Assembly: GCA_963769765.1 (NCBI GenBank)
Contig: CAVYNA010000001.1
Location: 186,001 to 250,000 of the forward strand
From: Bog-756 sp963769765
GTDB lineage: Bacteria > Actinomycetota > Acidimicrobiia > Acidimicrobiales > RAAP-2
Direction: 5' to 3'
Length of the DNA stretch: 64,000 bases
Shown: positions 19,532-27,219 of the stretch, one piece after another
How the letters are laid out: the number at the start of each line of letters is the position of its first letter
Position numbering within the stretch: the first letter of the stretch is position 1
Made by a program: the position numbers and the translations under genes
The notes under the pieces: generated by a model
What the model saw: only the letters and a program-made list of their open reading frames with translations
Told to the model about the DNA's origin: nothing
Databases searched by the model: none

Positions 19532-20616
19532 GAACTTCTCCGGCCCCCGCGGACGAGCCGGCGGCGGACGAGCCGACCGCGGAAGCTGCGGGCCCAGACC
19601 TCGAGGAGATGATTGCGTCCTCCGTCGGGCTCACGACCGGCCCGCCGATGCGCGGTCCCGACCCGGTCAACTTGCCGATGATCCGCCATTGGGTCGAGGC
19701 GATGGGCGACGAGAACCCGGTCTACGTCGACGACGAGGCCGCGCGCGAGGCGGGGTTCGCGGGGATCGTCGCACCGCCGACGATGCTGCAGGCGTGGATC
19801 ATGCGCGGGCTCCGTGCCAGCATCGCCGCCGACGAGGCCCGTGCGGCCGGCGTGGTCGCCGCGGATTCGCCGATCGACCGACTGATGCGCGCGCTGGACG
19901 GGGCGGGATTCACTTCGGTGGTCGCGACCAACTGCGATCAGCATTACGTCCGACCGCTCGTCCTCGGCGACGAGCTCGAGGTCGCTTCGACCATCGACGC
20001 AGTCTCGACCGAGAAGAAGACAGCGCTCGGCGTCGGTCATTTCGTGACCACCAGGCTCGAGTTCACCGACCAACATGGCGAGCCGGTTGCGACCATGCGC
20101 TTCCGGATCCTCAAGTTCCGTCCACGAAGTGCGGGAGGCGCCGCCGCGGCCTCCGCGTCGGACGCGCCGCCGGCAAGGCCGAAGCGGCCCCGTCCGGCGC
20201 TCACCCAGGACAACCGCTTCTTCTTCGAAGGGGCGAAGGACGGCAAGCTGTTCATCCAGCAGTGCAGCTCGTGCGGTGCCCTGCGCCACCCCACGCGTCC
20301 GTCCTGCGCGGTGTGCCGTTCCTTCGATTGGCATCCGCACGAGGCGTCGGGGCGCGGGACCGTCTACAGCTACGTGGTGAACCACTATCCGCAGGTGCCG
20401 GCTTTCGACTACCCGTTGGTGGTGGCGCTCGTCGAGCTCGAAGAGGGGACGCGCCTCGTCGCCAACGTGTCGGGCATCACGCAGGAGACCATCGAAATCG
20501 GCATGCCGGTCGAGGTCGGGTTCGTGGTATTCGACGACGAGCTGACGTTGCCGGTTTTCCATCCTGCTCCGGGCGCGAGATCTTCGGCCGCAGCGGACGA
20601 CGCGAGGAAGAACTGA
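19528..20616 (+). CDS. chsH2: ChsH2-like protein: inactive MaoC domain fused to a DUF35 zinc/OB domain
   Basis: 362 residues (about 310 in mycobacteria; the N terminus and linker are longer here). N-terminal MaoC-like hotdog: PVNLPMIRHWVEAMGDENPVYVDDE, where the hydratase-2 catalytic His of GDxNPxH is Tyr, as in the non-catalytic partner ChsH2. The C-terminal DUF35 part has a four-Cys zinc ribbon (CSSCGALRHPTRPSCAVC) and OB fold (GRGTVYSYVVNH). Known role: pairs with ChsH1 to hydrate the enoyl-CoA side chain, and its DUF35 domain binds the Ltp2 aldolase. Overlaps both neighbours. Confidence 0.9.
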   Translation: MRTSPAPADEPAADEPTAEAAGPDLEEMIASSVGLTTGPPMRGPDPVNLPMIRHWVEAMGDENPVYVDDEAAREAGFAGIVAPPTMLQAWIMRGLRASIAADEARAAGVVAADSPIDRLMRALDGAGFTSVVATNCDQHYVRPLVLGDELEVASTIDAVSTEKKTALGVGHFVTTRLEFTDQHGEPVATMRFRILKFRPRSAGGAAAASASDAPPARPKRPRPALTQDNRFFFEGAKDGKLFIQQCSSCGALRHPTRPSCAVCRSFDWHPHEASGRGTVYSYVVNHYPQVPAFDYPLVVALVELEEGTRLVANVSGITQETIEIGMPVEVGFVVFDDELTLPVFHPAPGARSSAAADDARKN

Positions 20617-21779
20617 TGGACTTCACGTTCAGCGACGAGCAGCGGGCCGTGTCGGAGTCGGCCGGCGGGATCTTCGCCGGGTTGGTCGATCCCGACCGTG
20701 TCCGCGAAGTGGAGTCGACCGAGGACCGCTTCGACCGCGAGCTCTGGGCCGCCCTTGCGAAGGCCGACCTGCTCGGGATCGCAATCCCCGAATCCGACGG
20801 CGGAGGCGGGTTCGGGATGGTCGAGACCGCCCTGCTCCTCGAGGCGCAGGGCCGGTGCGTCGCCCCGGTGCCGCTCTGGTCGACGCTGGTCCTTGGTGCG
20901 ATGCCGATCGCGTCGTTCGGATCGGACGCACTCCGGGCAGCGGTGCTGCCGGGCGTCGTATCGGGAGAGGTCGTGCTTTCCGCCGCGGTGACCGATGTCG
21001 CCGCCGACATCGCGACCGGGGGAGCAGGTGAGCCATCGGTGGTGGCCGACCCCGGTGGCATCGAGGGGAGCGTCGTCCTGACCGGCACCGCTTTCGCCGT
21101 GCCGCACGCGCATCTCGCACAGCGGATCCTCGTCCCCGCTCGGTCGGGGGACGGCGTGGTGGTGGCAGCGGTCGACCCGTCGGCGAGCGGTGTGCGGCTC
21201 GAGCGTGCCGTGACCACCAACCGGGAGGTCCACCCGCACCTCCACCTCGACCACGTCGAGGTCGGCGTCGACGACCTGTTGGTCGGGGGAGATCCGACGC
21301 AGGGTCGGATGGTCGTCGGGTGGCTACTCGACCGTGCGTGGACCGGACTGTGCGCGGTCCAGCTGGGGGTCGCGGAGGCGGCGGTCGCGCAGACGGCGGA
21401 GTACCTCAACACCCGCGAGCAGTTCGGGCATCCGCTCGCCCTCTTCCAGGGGACGAAGCTCCGGGCTGCGGACGCCGCGATCGACACCGAGGCGATCCGG
21501 GTCACGACCTGGCAGGCCGCCTGGCGACTCGACAACGGACTCGATGCCGAGCGCGCGGTGGCGGTCGCCTCGTGGTACGCGTCCGAGGCGGGGCAACGGG
21601 TCGTCTTCGCCACCCAGCACCTCCATGGGGGCATGGGGGCCGACATCGACTACCCCATCCACCGTTACTTCTTCTGGGGCAAGCAGATCGAGCTCCAACT
21701 CGGCGCGCCGAGCGCACATCTGGCCCGCCTCGGGCGATTGGTGGTCGGCGCAGCGCGCACCGGGGGGGTGCCGGCATGA
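20616..21779 (+). CDS. fadE28: Acyl-CoA dehydrogenase FadE28-like (ChsE1; steroid side-chain)
   Basis: 387 residues; its ATG shares one base with the chsH2 stop (TGATG). Recognised by MDFTFSDEQRAVSESAGGIF, RAWTGLCAVQLGVAEAAVAQTAEYLNTREQFGHPL and the C-terminal TQHLHGGMGADIDYPIHRYF, close to the FadE28 ending. It is longer than the 339-residue mycobacterial protein. Partner subunit of FadE29 in the ChsE1-ChsE2 dehydrogenase. Gene order differs from mycobacteria, where fadE28 and fadE29 are adjacent; here chsH2 lies between them. Confidence 0.87.
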   Translation: MDFTFSDEQRAVSESAGGIFAGLVDPDRVREVESTEDRFDRELWAALAKADLLGIAIPESDGGGGFGMVETALLLEAQGRCVAPVPLWSTLVLGAMPIASFGSDALRAAVLPGVVSGEVVLSAAVTDVAADIATGGAGEPSVVADPGGIEGSVVLTGTAFAVPHAHLAQRILVPARSGDGVVVAAVDPSASGVRLERAVTTNREVHPHLHLDHVEVGVDDLLVGGDPTQGRMVVGWLLDRAWTGLCAVQLGVAEAAVAQTAEYLNTREQFGHPLALFQGTKLRAADAAIDTEAIRVTTWQAAWRLDNGLDAERAVAVASWYASEAGQRVVFATQHLHGGMGADIDYPIHRYFFWGKQIELQLGAPSAHLARLGRLVVGAARTGGVPA

Positions 21780-22279
21780 GCGCGAAGGATCCCGGCACCG
21801 GGCCGATGGGGTCGACGGTGACCCGGGATCCCGATGCGGTGACGGTCGGCGAGGTGCTCCCGGAGCTCGTGATCCCACTGACCCGGACCCTCATCGTGTC
21901 GACTGCGATCGCGTCACGCGACTACCAGGACGTGCACCATGACGGGAAGCTCGCCGTCGAGCGCGGCTCCAAGGACATCTTCATGAACATCCTTTCGACC
22001 AACGGTCTGGTCGGGCGGTACGTGACGGACTGGACCGGCCCCGGAGCGTTGCTCACCGACGTGAACATCAAGCTCGGTGCCCCGAACTATCCCGAGGACA
22101 CGATGACGCTGACCGGTACGGTCACCTACAAGGACGAGATGGTCGGAGCCGACGGTCGGGTGGGCGTCGAGCTCAGCGTGCGTGGCGCGAACTCGCTCGG
22201 CGACCATGTGACCGGCACCGTCCGGCTCCGGCTGCCCCGTGCACCGGGTGGCTCCGCTGCCGGAGGATCGGACCGGTGA
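21776..22279 (+). CDS. chsH1: ChsH1-like MaoC enoyl-CoA hydratase
   Basis: 167 residues from ATG 21776 (ATGA overlap). It carries the catalytic motif RDYQDVHHD, GSKDIFMNILSTNGLVGRYVTDWTGPGALL and NSLGDHVTGTVRL, very like mycobacterial ChsH1. With ChsH2 it forms the heterotetrameric hydratase acting on 3-oxo-4,17-pregnadiene-20-carboxyl-CoA type substrates. About 30 extra residues at the N terminus and 15 at the C terminus compared with the mycobacterial protein. Confidence 0.92.
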   Translation: MSAKDPGTGPMGSTVTRDPDAVTVGEVLPELVIPLTRTLIVSTAIASRDYQDVHHDGKLAVERGSKDIFMNILSTNGLVGRYVTDWTGPGALLTDVNIKLGAPNYPEDTMTLTGTVTYKDEMVGADGRVGVELSVRGANSLGDHVTGTVRLRLPRAPGGSAAGGSDR

Positions 22280-23469
22280 GCCCGGTCGGGAGGGAGCACG
22301 CGTACGTCGGCAACACGGCGATCGTGGGCATCGGCGCCACGGACTTCTCGAAGGAGTCGGGTAGGAGCGAGCTGCGCCTGGCGGCCGAAGCGGTCGATCT
22401 CGCCCTGCGCGACGCCGGCATCGAGCCGGTTGACGTCGACGGCCTGGTCACCTTCAGCGCCGACACCAACCCCGAGATCGAGATCGCCCGCAGCCTCGGC
22501 ATCGGCGAGTTGACCTTCTTCTCCAGAGTCCACTACGGCGGGGGTGCCGGGGCCGGAACGATCCAGCAGGCGGCACTTGCGGTCCAAGCCGGCGTCGCCG
22601 ACGTGGTCGTCTGCTACCGGGCGTTCAACGAGCGCTCGGGCAACCGCTTCGGCACCGGCGTCCAGGACCGACCCCCGGTCCCCAACGCGGAGACGGCCAA
22701 CTTCGCCTGGTACGCGCCGTTCGGTCTGCTGACCCCCGCCCAGTGGGTCGCCATGGCGGCCCAGCGCTACCTGCACGTGACCGGCGCGACCTCCGAGGAC
22801 CTCGGGCGGGTCGCGGTCGCCGACCGGAAGCACGCGGCCAACAACCCGAAGGCCTGGTTCTACGGGAAGCCGATCACCCTCGAGGAACACCAGGCGTCAC
22901 GGTGGATCGTCGAACCGCTCCATCTGCTCGACTGCTGCCAGGAGACCGACGGCGGCCAGGCGCTCGTCGTCACCTCACTCGAGCGGGCACGCGATCTCCC
23001 GAACCCACCGGCGGTGATCCGGGCGGCGGCGCAGGGAGCAGGTCCGGGCCAGGAGATGATGACCTCCTACTACTCCGACGATCTCTGCGGCCTGGGGGAG
23101 ATGGCAGTCGTGGCCCGCCAGCTCTGGGAGACCTCGAGGCTCTCCCCGGCGGACATCCAGACTGCGGTCCTCTACGACCACTTCACCCCCTACGTCCTCT
23201 ACCAGCTCGAGGAGCTCGGCTTCTGTGCGAAGGGTGAGGCCAAGGAGTTCGTGAAGGACGGCAACATCGAGATCGGCGGCGGCCTGCCGGTCAACACCCA
23301 CGGCGGCCAGCTCGGCGAGGCGTACCTCCACGGGATGAACGGCATCGCCGAGGGTGTGCGCCAGGTGCGCGGCACCTCGACCAACCAGGTCGACGACGTG
23401 TCCCACGTGCTGGTCACCGCCGGCACCGGCGTGCCCACCAGCGGGCTCATCCTCGGGGTCGACGCCTGA
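22276..23469 (+). CDS. ltp2: Ltp2-like thiolase-fold aldolase (steroid side-chain retro-aldol)
   Basis: 397 residues from GTG 22276, overlapping the chsH1 stop. Thiolase-superfamily protein of the SCP-x type; shared stretches with Ltp2 include NTAIVGIGATDFSKESGRSELRL, YRAFNERSGNRFG, DRKHAANNPKAWFYGKPIT, LDCCQETDGGQALVVTS, TAVLYDHFTPYVLYQLEELGF and INTHGG-type VNTHGGQLGEAY. In known systems Ltp2 with the DUF35 domain of ChsH2 releases propionyl-CoA and androstenedione. Two conserved tyrosines (in LYDHF and GEAYLHG) sit where the aldolase tyrosines are expected. Last gene of the operon. Confidence 0.92.
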   Translation: MSPVGREHAYVGNTAIVGIGATDFSKESGRSELRLAAEAVDLALRDAGIEPVDVDGLVTFSADTNPEIEIARSLGIGELTFFSRVHYGGGAGAGTIQQAALAVQAGVADVVVCYRAFNERSGNRFGTGVQDRPPVPNAETANFAWYAPFGLLTPAQWVAMAAQRYLHVTGATSEDLGRVAVADRKHAANNPKAWFYGKPITLEEHQASRWIVEPLHLLDCCQETDGGQALVVTSLERARDLPNPPAVIRAAAQGAGPGQEMMTSYYSDDLCGLGEMAVVARQLWETSRLSPADIQTAVLYDHFTPYVLYQLEELGFCAKGEAKEFVKDGNIEIGGGLPVNTHGGQLGEAYLHGMNGIAEGVRQVRGTSTNQVDDVSHVLVTAGTGVPTSGLILGVDA

Positions 23470-23487
23470 CGGTCGTCCGAGGACGAC

Positions 23488-25089
23488 TCACGCAGATCCG
23501 TAGAAGGGCGCTCCGAAGCTGTAGACCGAGCCGGCGCTGTTGACCATCCAGTACCCGCCGGTCGAGGGATCACTGTCGATGTCCACGATCGGGGTGGAGA
23601 GGGACTGGCCGCCCATCGACCCGTGGAAGGCCGCATCACCGAAGGCGAACGTTCCGCCGTCGCCGGCGACCATCAGGTAGCCCGCACCGTTTGCGCCGGG
23701 TGCCATCGAGAGAACCGGTGAGTTGAGCGTCAGCGAGGCGGTCGAGCCGAAGAACGGCGCGCGGAAGGCGAAGATCCCACCATCGCTCGCGACCATCCAG
23801 TACCCGCCGGTCTGCTTGTCTGCCGAGATGCCGACGACCGGCTTGTTGAGCAGTGTGCCGCCCATCGAACCCAAGAAGGCCGCATCTCCGAATGCGAAGA
23901 CGCCGCCGTCGCGCGCGACCAGCCAGTAGCCCTTTCCGTCGGGCGTCGGTGCGATGTCAACGATCGGCGCATTGAGCTGCTTGCCACCCATCGAGCCGTA
24001 GAACGCAGCATCCCCGAACGCGAACGTTCCGCCATCGCCTGCCACGAGCCAGTAGCCCTTCCCGTCCGAGGTCGCGACGACGTGCACGATCGGCGAGTTG
24101 AGCGGCGCGCCCGCCATCGAACCGTAGGAGATCGCACCTCCCTCGGGAAGGATGCCGCCGTAGGCGTTCGCCAACCAGTAGCCGTCGCCGGTCGGGGTCG
24201 CGGCGAGCCCGACGACGGGCGTCGCCAGGCCGTTCGGTGACGGCGACGGCACCGTGACGGCAGGCGTGGACGTGTTCCGGCTGACCGTGAAGGCCGTTCC
24301 TCCGGTCAGGGCGCTCGTCGAGGCGACGACCGTGCCCTGCGAATTCACCGTATTCGCCGACAGCGGCGAGTAGTTGCCGATCGGGGAATTGTTGACCGTG
24401 CAATTACTGAACGAGACCGTGCCGAAATTCGCGTACGGCAGGAGCGCGTTTGCCCCGCTCGGGTCTTCGGCGATGCACTCGGCGGACGAGTTCTGAGCGC
24501 CCGGAAGGGAGACAGTTGTCGTCCCGCCCGTGTCGTTGGTCCGATCGTCGACGTGAAGCTGGTACTGGGAGTTGCCCTGGTAGCTCACCGCCGCATGGAC
24601 GACGTCACCTGGGTGGACCTGGACTGCGGAGAAGATGCCGCTGTTGAGCGGGACGTTCTCCCACCATGCGAAGTACTGCGGGACGCCACCGTTGCAGTCG
24701 GCGGCCACCCCGGCCTGCTCGACCGTGCCGTTCTGCCACCCGTCGAGACCCACCCAGAAGACGCTCGACGAGTTCTCGGCGGGTGCACACGACGCAAGGG
24801 ACGGGACGACGAAGACGGCTTGCGCCCTCGTGAACGCATTGGCGCCACTTGTCGCGATGTACCCACCCCAGTTGTCGGTGACGGTGGCGCTGTGGTCGCC
24901 GACCTGCGCCGCATGTGAAAGCGAGCGGCCGGTCACCCCCGGCGCGTACGGCGAAGTACCCGACGACACGACGCGGGCGGTGAACGGAATGGGTTGTGCC
25001 TGGCTCCCGGCGGAAACCACCAGCGAAATCATCGTGCCGGACCCTGCAAGCAAAGCGCTCGCAAGCATGATGATCAGTCGTTTTGGCAT
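23488..25089 (-). CDS. Secreted G1-family (eqolisin) glutamic peptidase with C-terminal six-unit repeat domain
   Basis: 533 residues from ATG 25089. Signal peptide (IIMLASALLAGSGTMISLVVSAGSQA). Residues 70-270 carry G1 peptidase features: NWGGYIATSG, FWVGLDG, then EQAG with the candidate catalytic Gln at 125, YFAWWENVP, and SAECIAEDP with the candidate catalytic Glu at 204, followed by LPYANFGTVSFSN. After a Ser/Pro linker, residues 290-533 hold six units of about 42 residues centred on GYWLVA/GYWMVA and DGGxFAFGDAAFxGSMGG, a likely beta-propeller. Enzyme is expected to work at acid pH outside the cell. It lies downstream of ltp2 on the opposite strand. Confidence 0.85.
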   Translation of the reverse strand: MPKRLIIMLASALLAGSGTMISLVVSAGSQAQPIPFTARVVSSGTSPYAPGVTGRSLSHAAQVGDHSATVTDNWGGYIATSGANAFTRAQAVFVVPSLASCAPAENSSSVFWVGLDGWQNGTVEQAGVAADCNGGVPQYFAWWENVPLNSGIFSAVQVHPGDVVHAAVSYQGNSQYQLHVDDRTNDTGGTTTVSLPGAQNSSAECIAEDPSGANALLPYANFGTVSFSNCTVNNSPIGNYSPLSANTVNSQGTVVASTSALTGGTAFTVSRNTSTPAVTVPSPSPNGLATPVVGLAATPTGDGYWLANAYGGILPEGGAISYGSMAGAPLNSPIVHVVATSDGKGYWLVAGDGGTFAFGDAAFYGSMGGKQLNAPIVDIAPTPDGKGYWLVARDGGVFAFGDAAFLGSMGGTLLNKPVVGISADKQTGGYWMVASDGGIFAFRAPFFGSTASLTLNSPVLSMAPGANGAGYLMVAGDGGTFAFGDAAFHGSMGGQSLSTPIVDIDSDPSTGGYWMVNSAGSVYSFGAPFYGSA

Positions 25090-25400
25090 GTCGAAGTCCA
25101 CATATCGATGGGGGACGGGGTCGCCCGGTGATCTGCGGATGATCTGTGAGCCCCTCCGCACTGTGGTTATCGACGGGATCCGCCGGTTGCTTTAGAGGAC
25201 CTTCGTCACGAATGCGGAGCGGACCATGGGGATGGCCGGTGAGCTGGTGGGTTCGCCGCGGGGGAGGCAAGCCGGGGGAGGCACAGCCGGGCGGGGCGGA
25301 GCATGGGGCCGGAGCGTGGGGCCGGACGCGTGACTTCGACGCGGAGTTGGTGCAGCCGTATGCGGCCGGTCGGGTCGACGAGGTGCCGACCCGACCTCGG
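25090..25400. other. 311-bp gap between the G1 peptidase and FadD17-like genes
   Basis: No credible gene is present; open frames here are random GC-rich readings. The left part must hold the peptidase promoter, the middle is G-rich (GGGGGAGGC and GGGGCCGGA motifs repeated), and the right end holds the hairpin at 25368-25396. Confidence 0.6.
25368..25396 (-). terminator. Hairpin terminator after the FadD17-like gene
   Basis: GGTCGGGTCG and CGACCCGACC form a perfect 10-bp stem around a 9-base loop, starting four bases beyond the stop codon at 25401. No T-run follows on the transcript strand, so efficiency is uncertain, but the position is typical. Confidence 0.7.
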
Positions 25401-27068
25401 TCAGCGTTCGGCGATCGCGCGGTCGAGCTCGGCGATGTCGTCGCCGGTGAGGACCCGGTACTCCACGTCCCGTCCGGGACGCCACCACACCGGGTCTGCG
25501 CAGTGCCAGCCCTCGTTGCGCAGCACGCGCTTGAGCACCTTGGACGTCGCCGTCACCGGCAGCTCTGCGGCGATACGCACGTACCGCGGGGCCCACTTGG
25601 TCCCGAGGTCCTGCTCACCGACGAGGAACGCGGCGAAGCCGTCCGGATCGAACGAGATCCCCTCGTGCAGGGCCAGCGCGACCATCACCTGGTCGCCGAC
25701 GACCGTGTCGGGCACCGCATAGACGGCAGCGAGCAGCACGTCCGGATGGCGCATGAGGATGCCTTCCACTGGCGCCGAGGCGAAGTTCTCTCCGTCGACG
25801 CGCAGCCAGTCGACGTCACGGCCCGCGAAGTAGAAGAAGTCGTCCGCGTCCCGATACGCGAGATCACCTGTCCAGTACCAGCCGCCCCGCAACCGCGCCT
25901 TGTCGGCGTCGGCGTTGTGCCAGTAGCCCTCGAACCCGGCGCCGCCGGACTGGCTCACGAGCTCGCCGATCGCGACCTCCGCGTTGAGCAGCCTGCCGTG
26001 CTCGTCGAAGACCGCCCGGGGGCACTCGAGCCCCGTCTCGGCGTCGACGACCATGGTGCCGGGCAGCGCGCGGCCGAGCGCCCCGCGTGGCGTGTCCGGG
26101 GTCCGTTGCACGGAGGCGCCGCCCTCGGTGGAGCCGTAGGCGTCCTGGACGCGGCACCCGAAGCGCTCGGCGAATCGTCCGACGTCGGCTTCGGCCGCCT
26201 CGTTGCCGAAGGCCTGACGCAGGGTGTTGTCTGCGTCGTCCGGCTGCTCGGGGGTCGCCAGGATGTAGGAGAGCGGCTTGCCGACGTAGTTGAAGTAGGT
26301 CACGCCGTACCGGCGGACGTCCGGAAGGAACTGCGAGGCGCTGAAGCGGTCGCGCAGCACCATGGTGGCACCGGCCGCGAGTGCAGGTGCCCAACCCGCC
26401 ATCAACGCGTTGGAGTGGAAGAGCGGCATGGCCAGGTAGCAGACGTCCTCGGCCGTGAGCTCGAACATCTGCACGATCGTCTCTCCGATGCCTGCGATGC
26501 GCCCCTGACTGCAGAGGCAGGCCTTGGGTGCCCCCGAGGTGCCCGAGGTGAAGAGCAGCAGACCGAGGGAGTCCTCGGTCACGTCGGTGGCGGAGGGATC
26601 GGGGAGCGGTGTCCCGGCGACGCCACCGAGGAGCTCGCCGTACCGACTCGACCGGTCGGGGGAGACGTCGCCTGCGGCGTCGTCGATCACGAGGATCCGA
26701 TCCGCCGGCAGGGAGGGACCGAGGTCGTGCCCGTCGACGAGGCCCACGTGATCGGCGTCGGTGATCAGGAGCTGGCACTCGGTGTGGGAGAGGTCGCGGG
26801 CGAGCTCGTCGCCCCGGTGGGTCGGGTTGCCGCCGACGAGGACGGCCCCGGCCAGTGCGGCGCCACCCAGCCAGAAGAGATACTCGGGCACGTTGTCGGA
26901 CAGCAGCGCGACGTGGAAGGGGCCCGGGCGCCGGAGGGAGGCGAGCACGGCCGCCCGCTCACCTTGCGCGCGCACCACCTCGGCATGGGTCCACGAGCGG
27001 TCGCCTGCAAGCAGGCCGGGCCGGTCGTCGCCGGCTCGACGCCGGATCAGCTCGTCGATCGTGGACAC
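25401..27068 (-). CDS. Acyl-CoA synthetase, FadD17-like
   Basis: 555 residues from GTG 27068, with GAGGAG upstream. Adenylate-forming enzyme: AMP-binding P-loop LLFTSGTSGAPKA, AYGSTEGGAS, YWTGDLAYRDADDFFYFAGRDVDWLRVDGENFASAPVE and C-terminal catalytic Lys region LPVTATSKVLKR. The stretch NYVGKPLSYILATPEQPDD resembles FadD17/FadD6 type ligases of mycobacteria. FadD17 activates steroid C24 side-chain acids in the KstR regulon. A perfect KstR-type box lies 79 bp upstream, shared with the divergent LLM gene. The steroid role is inferred; a fatty-acid role is possible. Confidence 0.82.
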   Translation of the reverse strand: MSTIDELIRRRAGDDRPGLLAGDRSWTHAEVVRAQGERAAVLASLRRPGPFHVALLSDNVPEYLFWLGGAALAGAVLVGGNPTHRGDELARDLSHTECQLLITDADHVGLVDGHDLGPSLPADRILVIDDAAGDVSPDRSSRYGELLGGVAGTPLPDPSATDVTEDSLGLLLFTSGTSGAPKACLCSQGRIAGIGETIVQMFELTAEDVCYLAMPLFHSNALMAGWAPALAAGATMVLRDRFSASQFLPDVRRYGVTYFNYVGKPLSYILATPEQPDDADNTLRQAFGNEAAEADVGRFAERFGCRVQDAYGSTEGGASVQRTPDTPRGALGRALPGTMVVDAETGLECPRAVFDEHGRLLNAEVAIGELVSQSGGAGFEGYWHNADADKARLRGGWYWTGDLAYRDADDFFYFAGRDVDWLRVDGENFASAPVEGILMRHPDVLLAAVYAVPDTVVGDQVMVALALHEGISFDPDGFAAFLVGEQDLGTKWAPRYVRIAAELPVTATSKVLKRVLRNEGWHCADPVWWRPGRDVEYRVLTGDDIAELDRAIAER

Positions 27069-27146
27069 CGGACTCCTCGACTTTTCCCTGGTCGGAGCCT
27101 CCGGACGCGGTGGGGGCCGCGGTCCGGCCGCCGGTCGGCCAATTTC

Positions 27147-27160
27147 TGGAACACGTTGCA
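27147..27160. promoter_or_regulatory. KstR-like operator (perfect match) between divergent genes
   Basis: TGGAACACGTTGCA matches all eight fixed positions of TnnAACnnGTTnnA. It lies between the FadD17-like gene (start 27068) and the LLM gene (start 27220) and could control both. Confidence 0.65.
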
Positions 27161-27173
27161 ATTTAGCAAATTG
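27159..27173. promoter_or_regulatory. 15-bp inverted repeat abutting the KstR-like site
   Basis: CAATTTAGCAAATTG has perfect 6-bp arms around AGC and shares its first two bases with the KstR-like box. The AT-rich patch stands out; it may be a second operator or part of a promoter. Confidence 0.4.
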
Positions 27174-27219
27174 GCGTGTTAGCTTGAGCCCGCGCGTGCC
27201 ATCGAGAGGAGCCACCCGC

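Noticed and set aside
25192..25596. Small minus-strand gene between the peptidase and FadD17-like genes
   Set aside because: The translation is Arg/Pro-rich without a domain or ribosome site and overlaps the end of the ligase gene in another frame.
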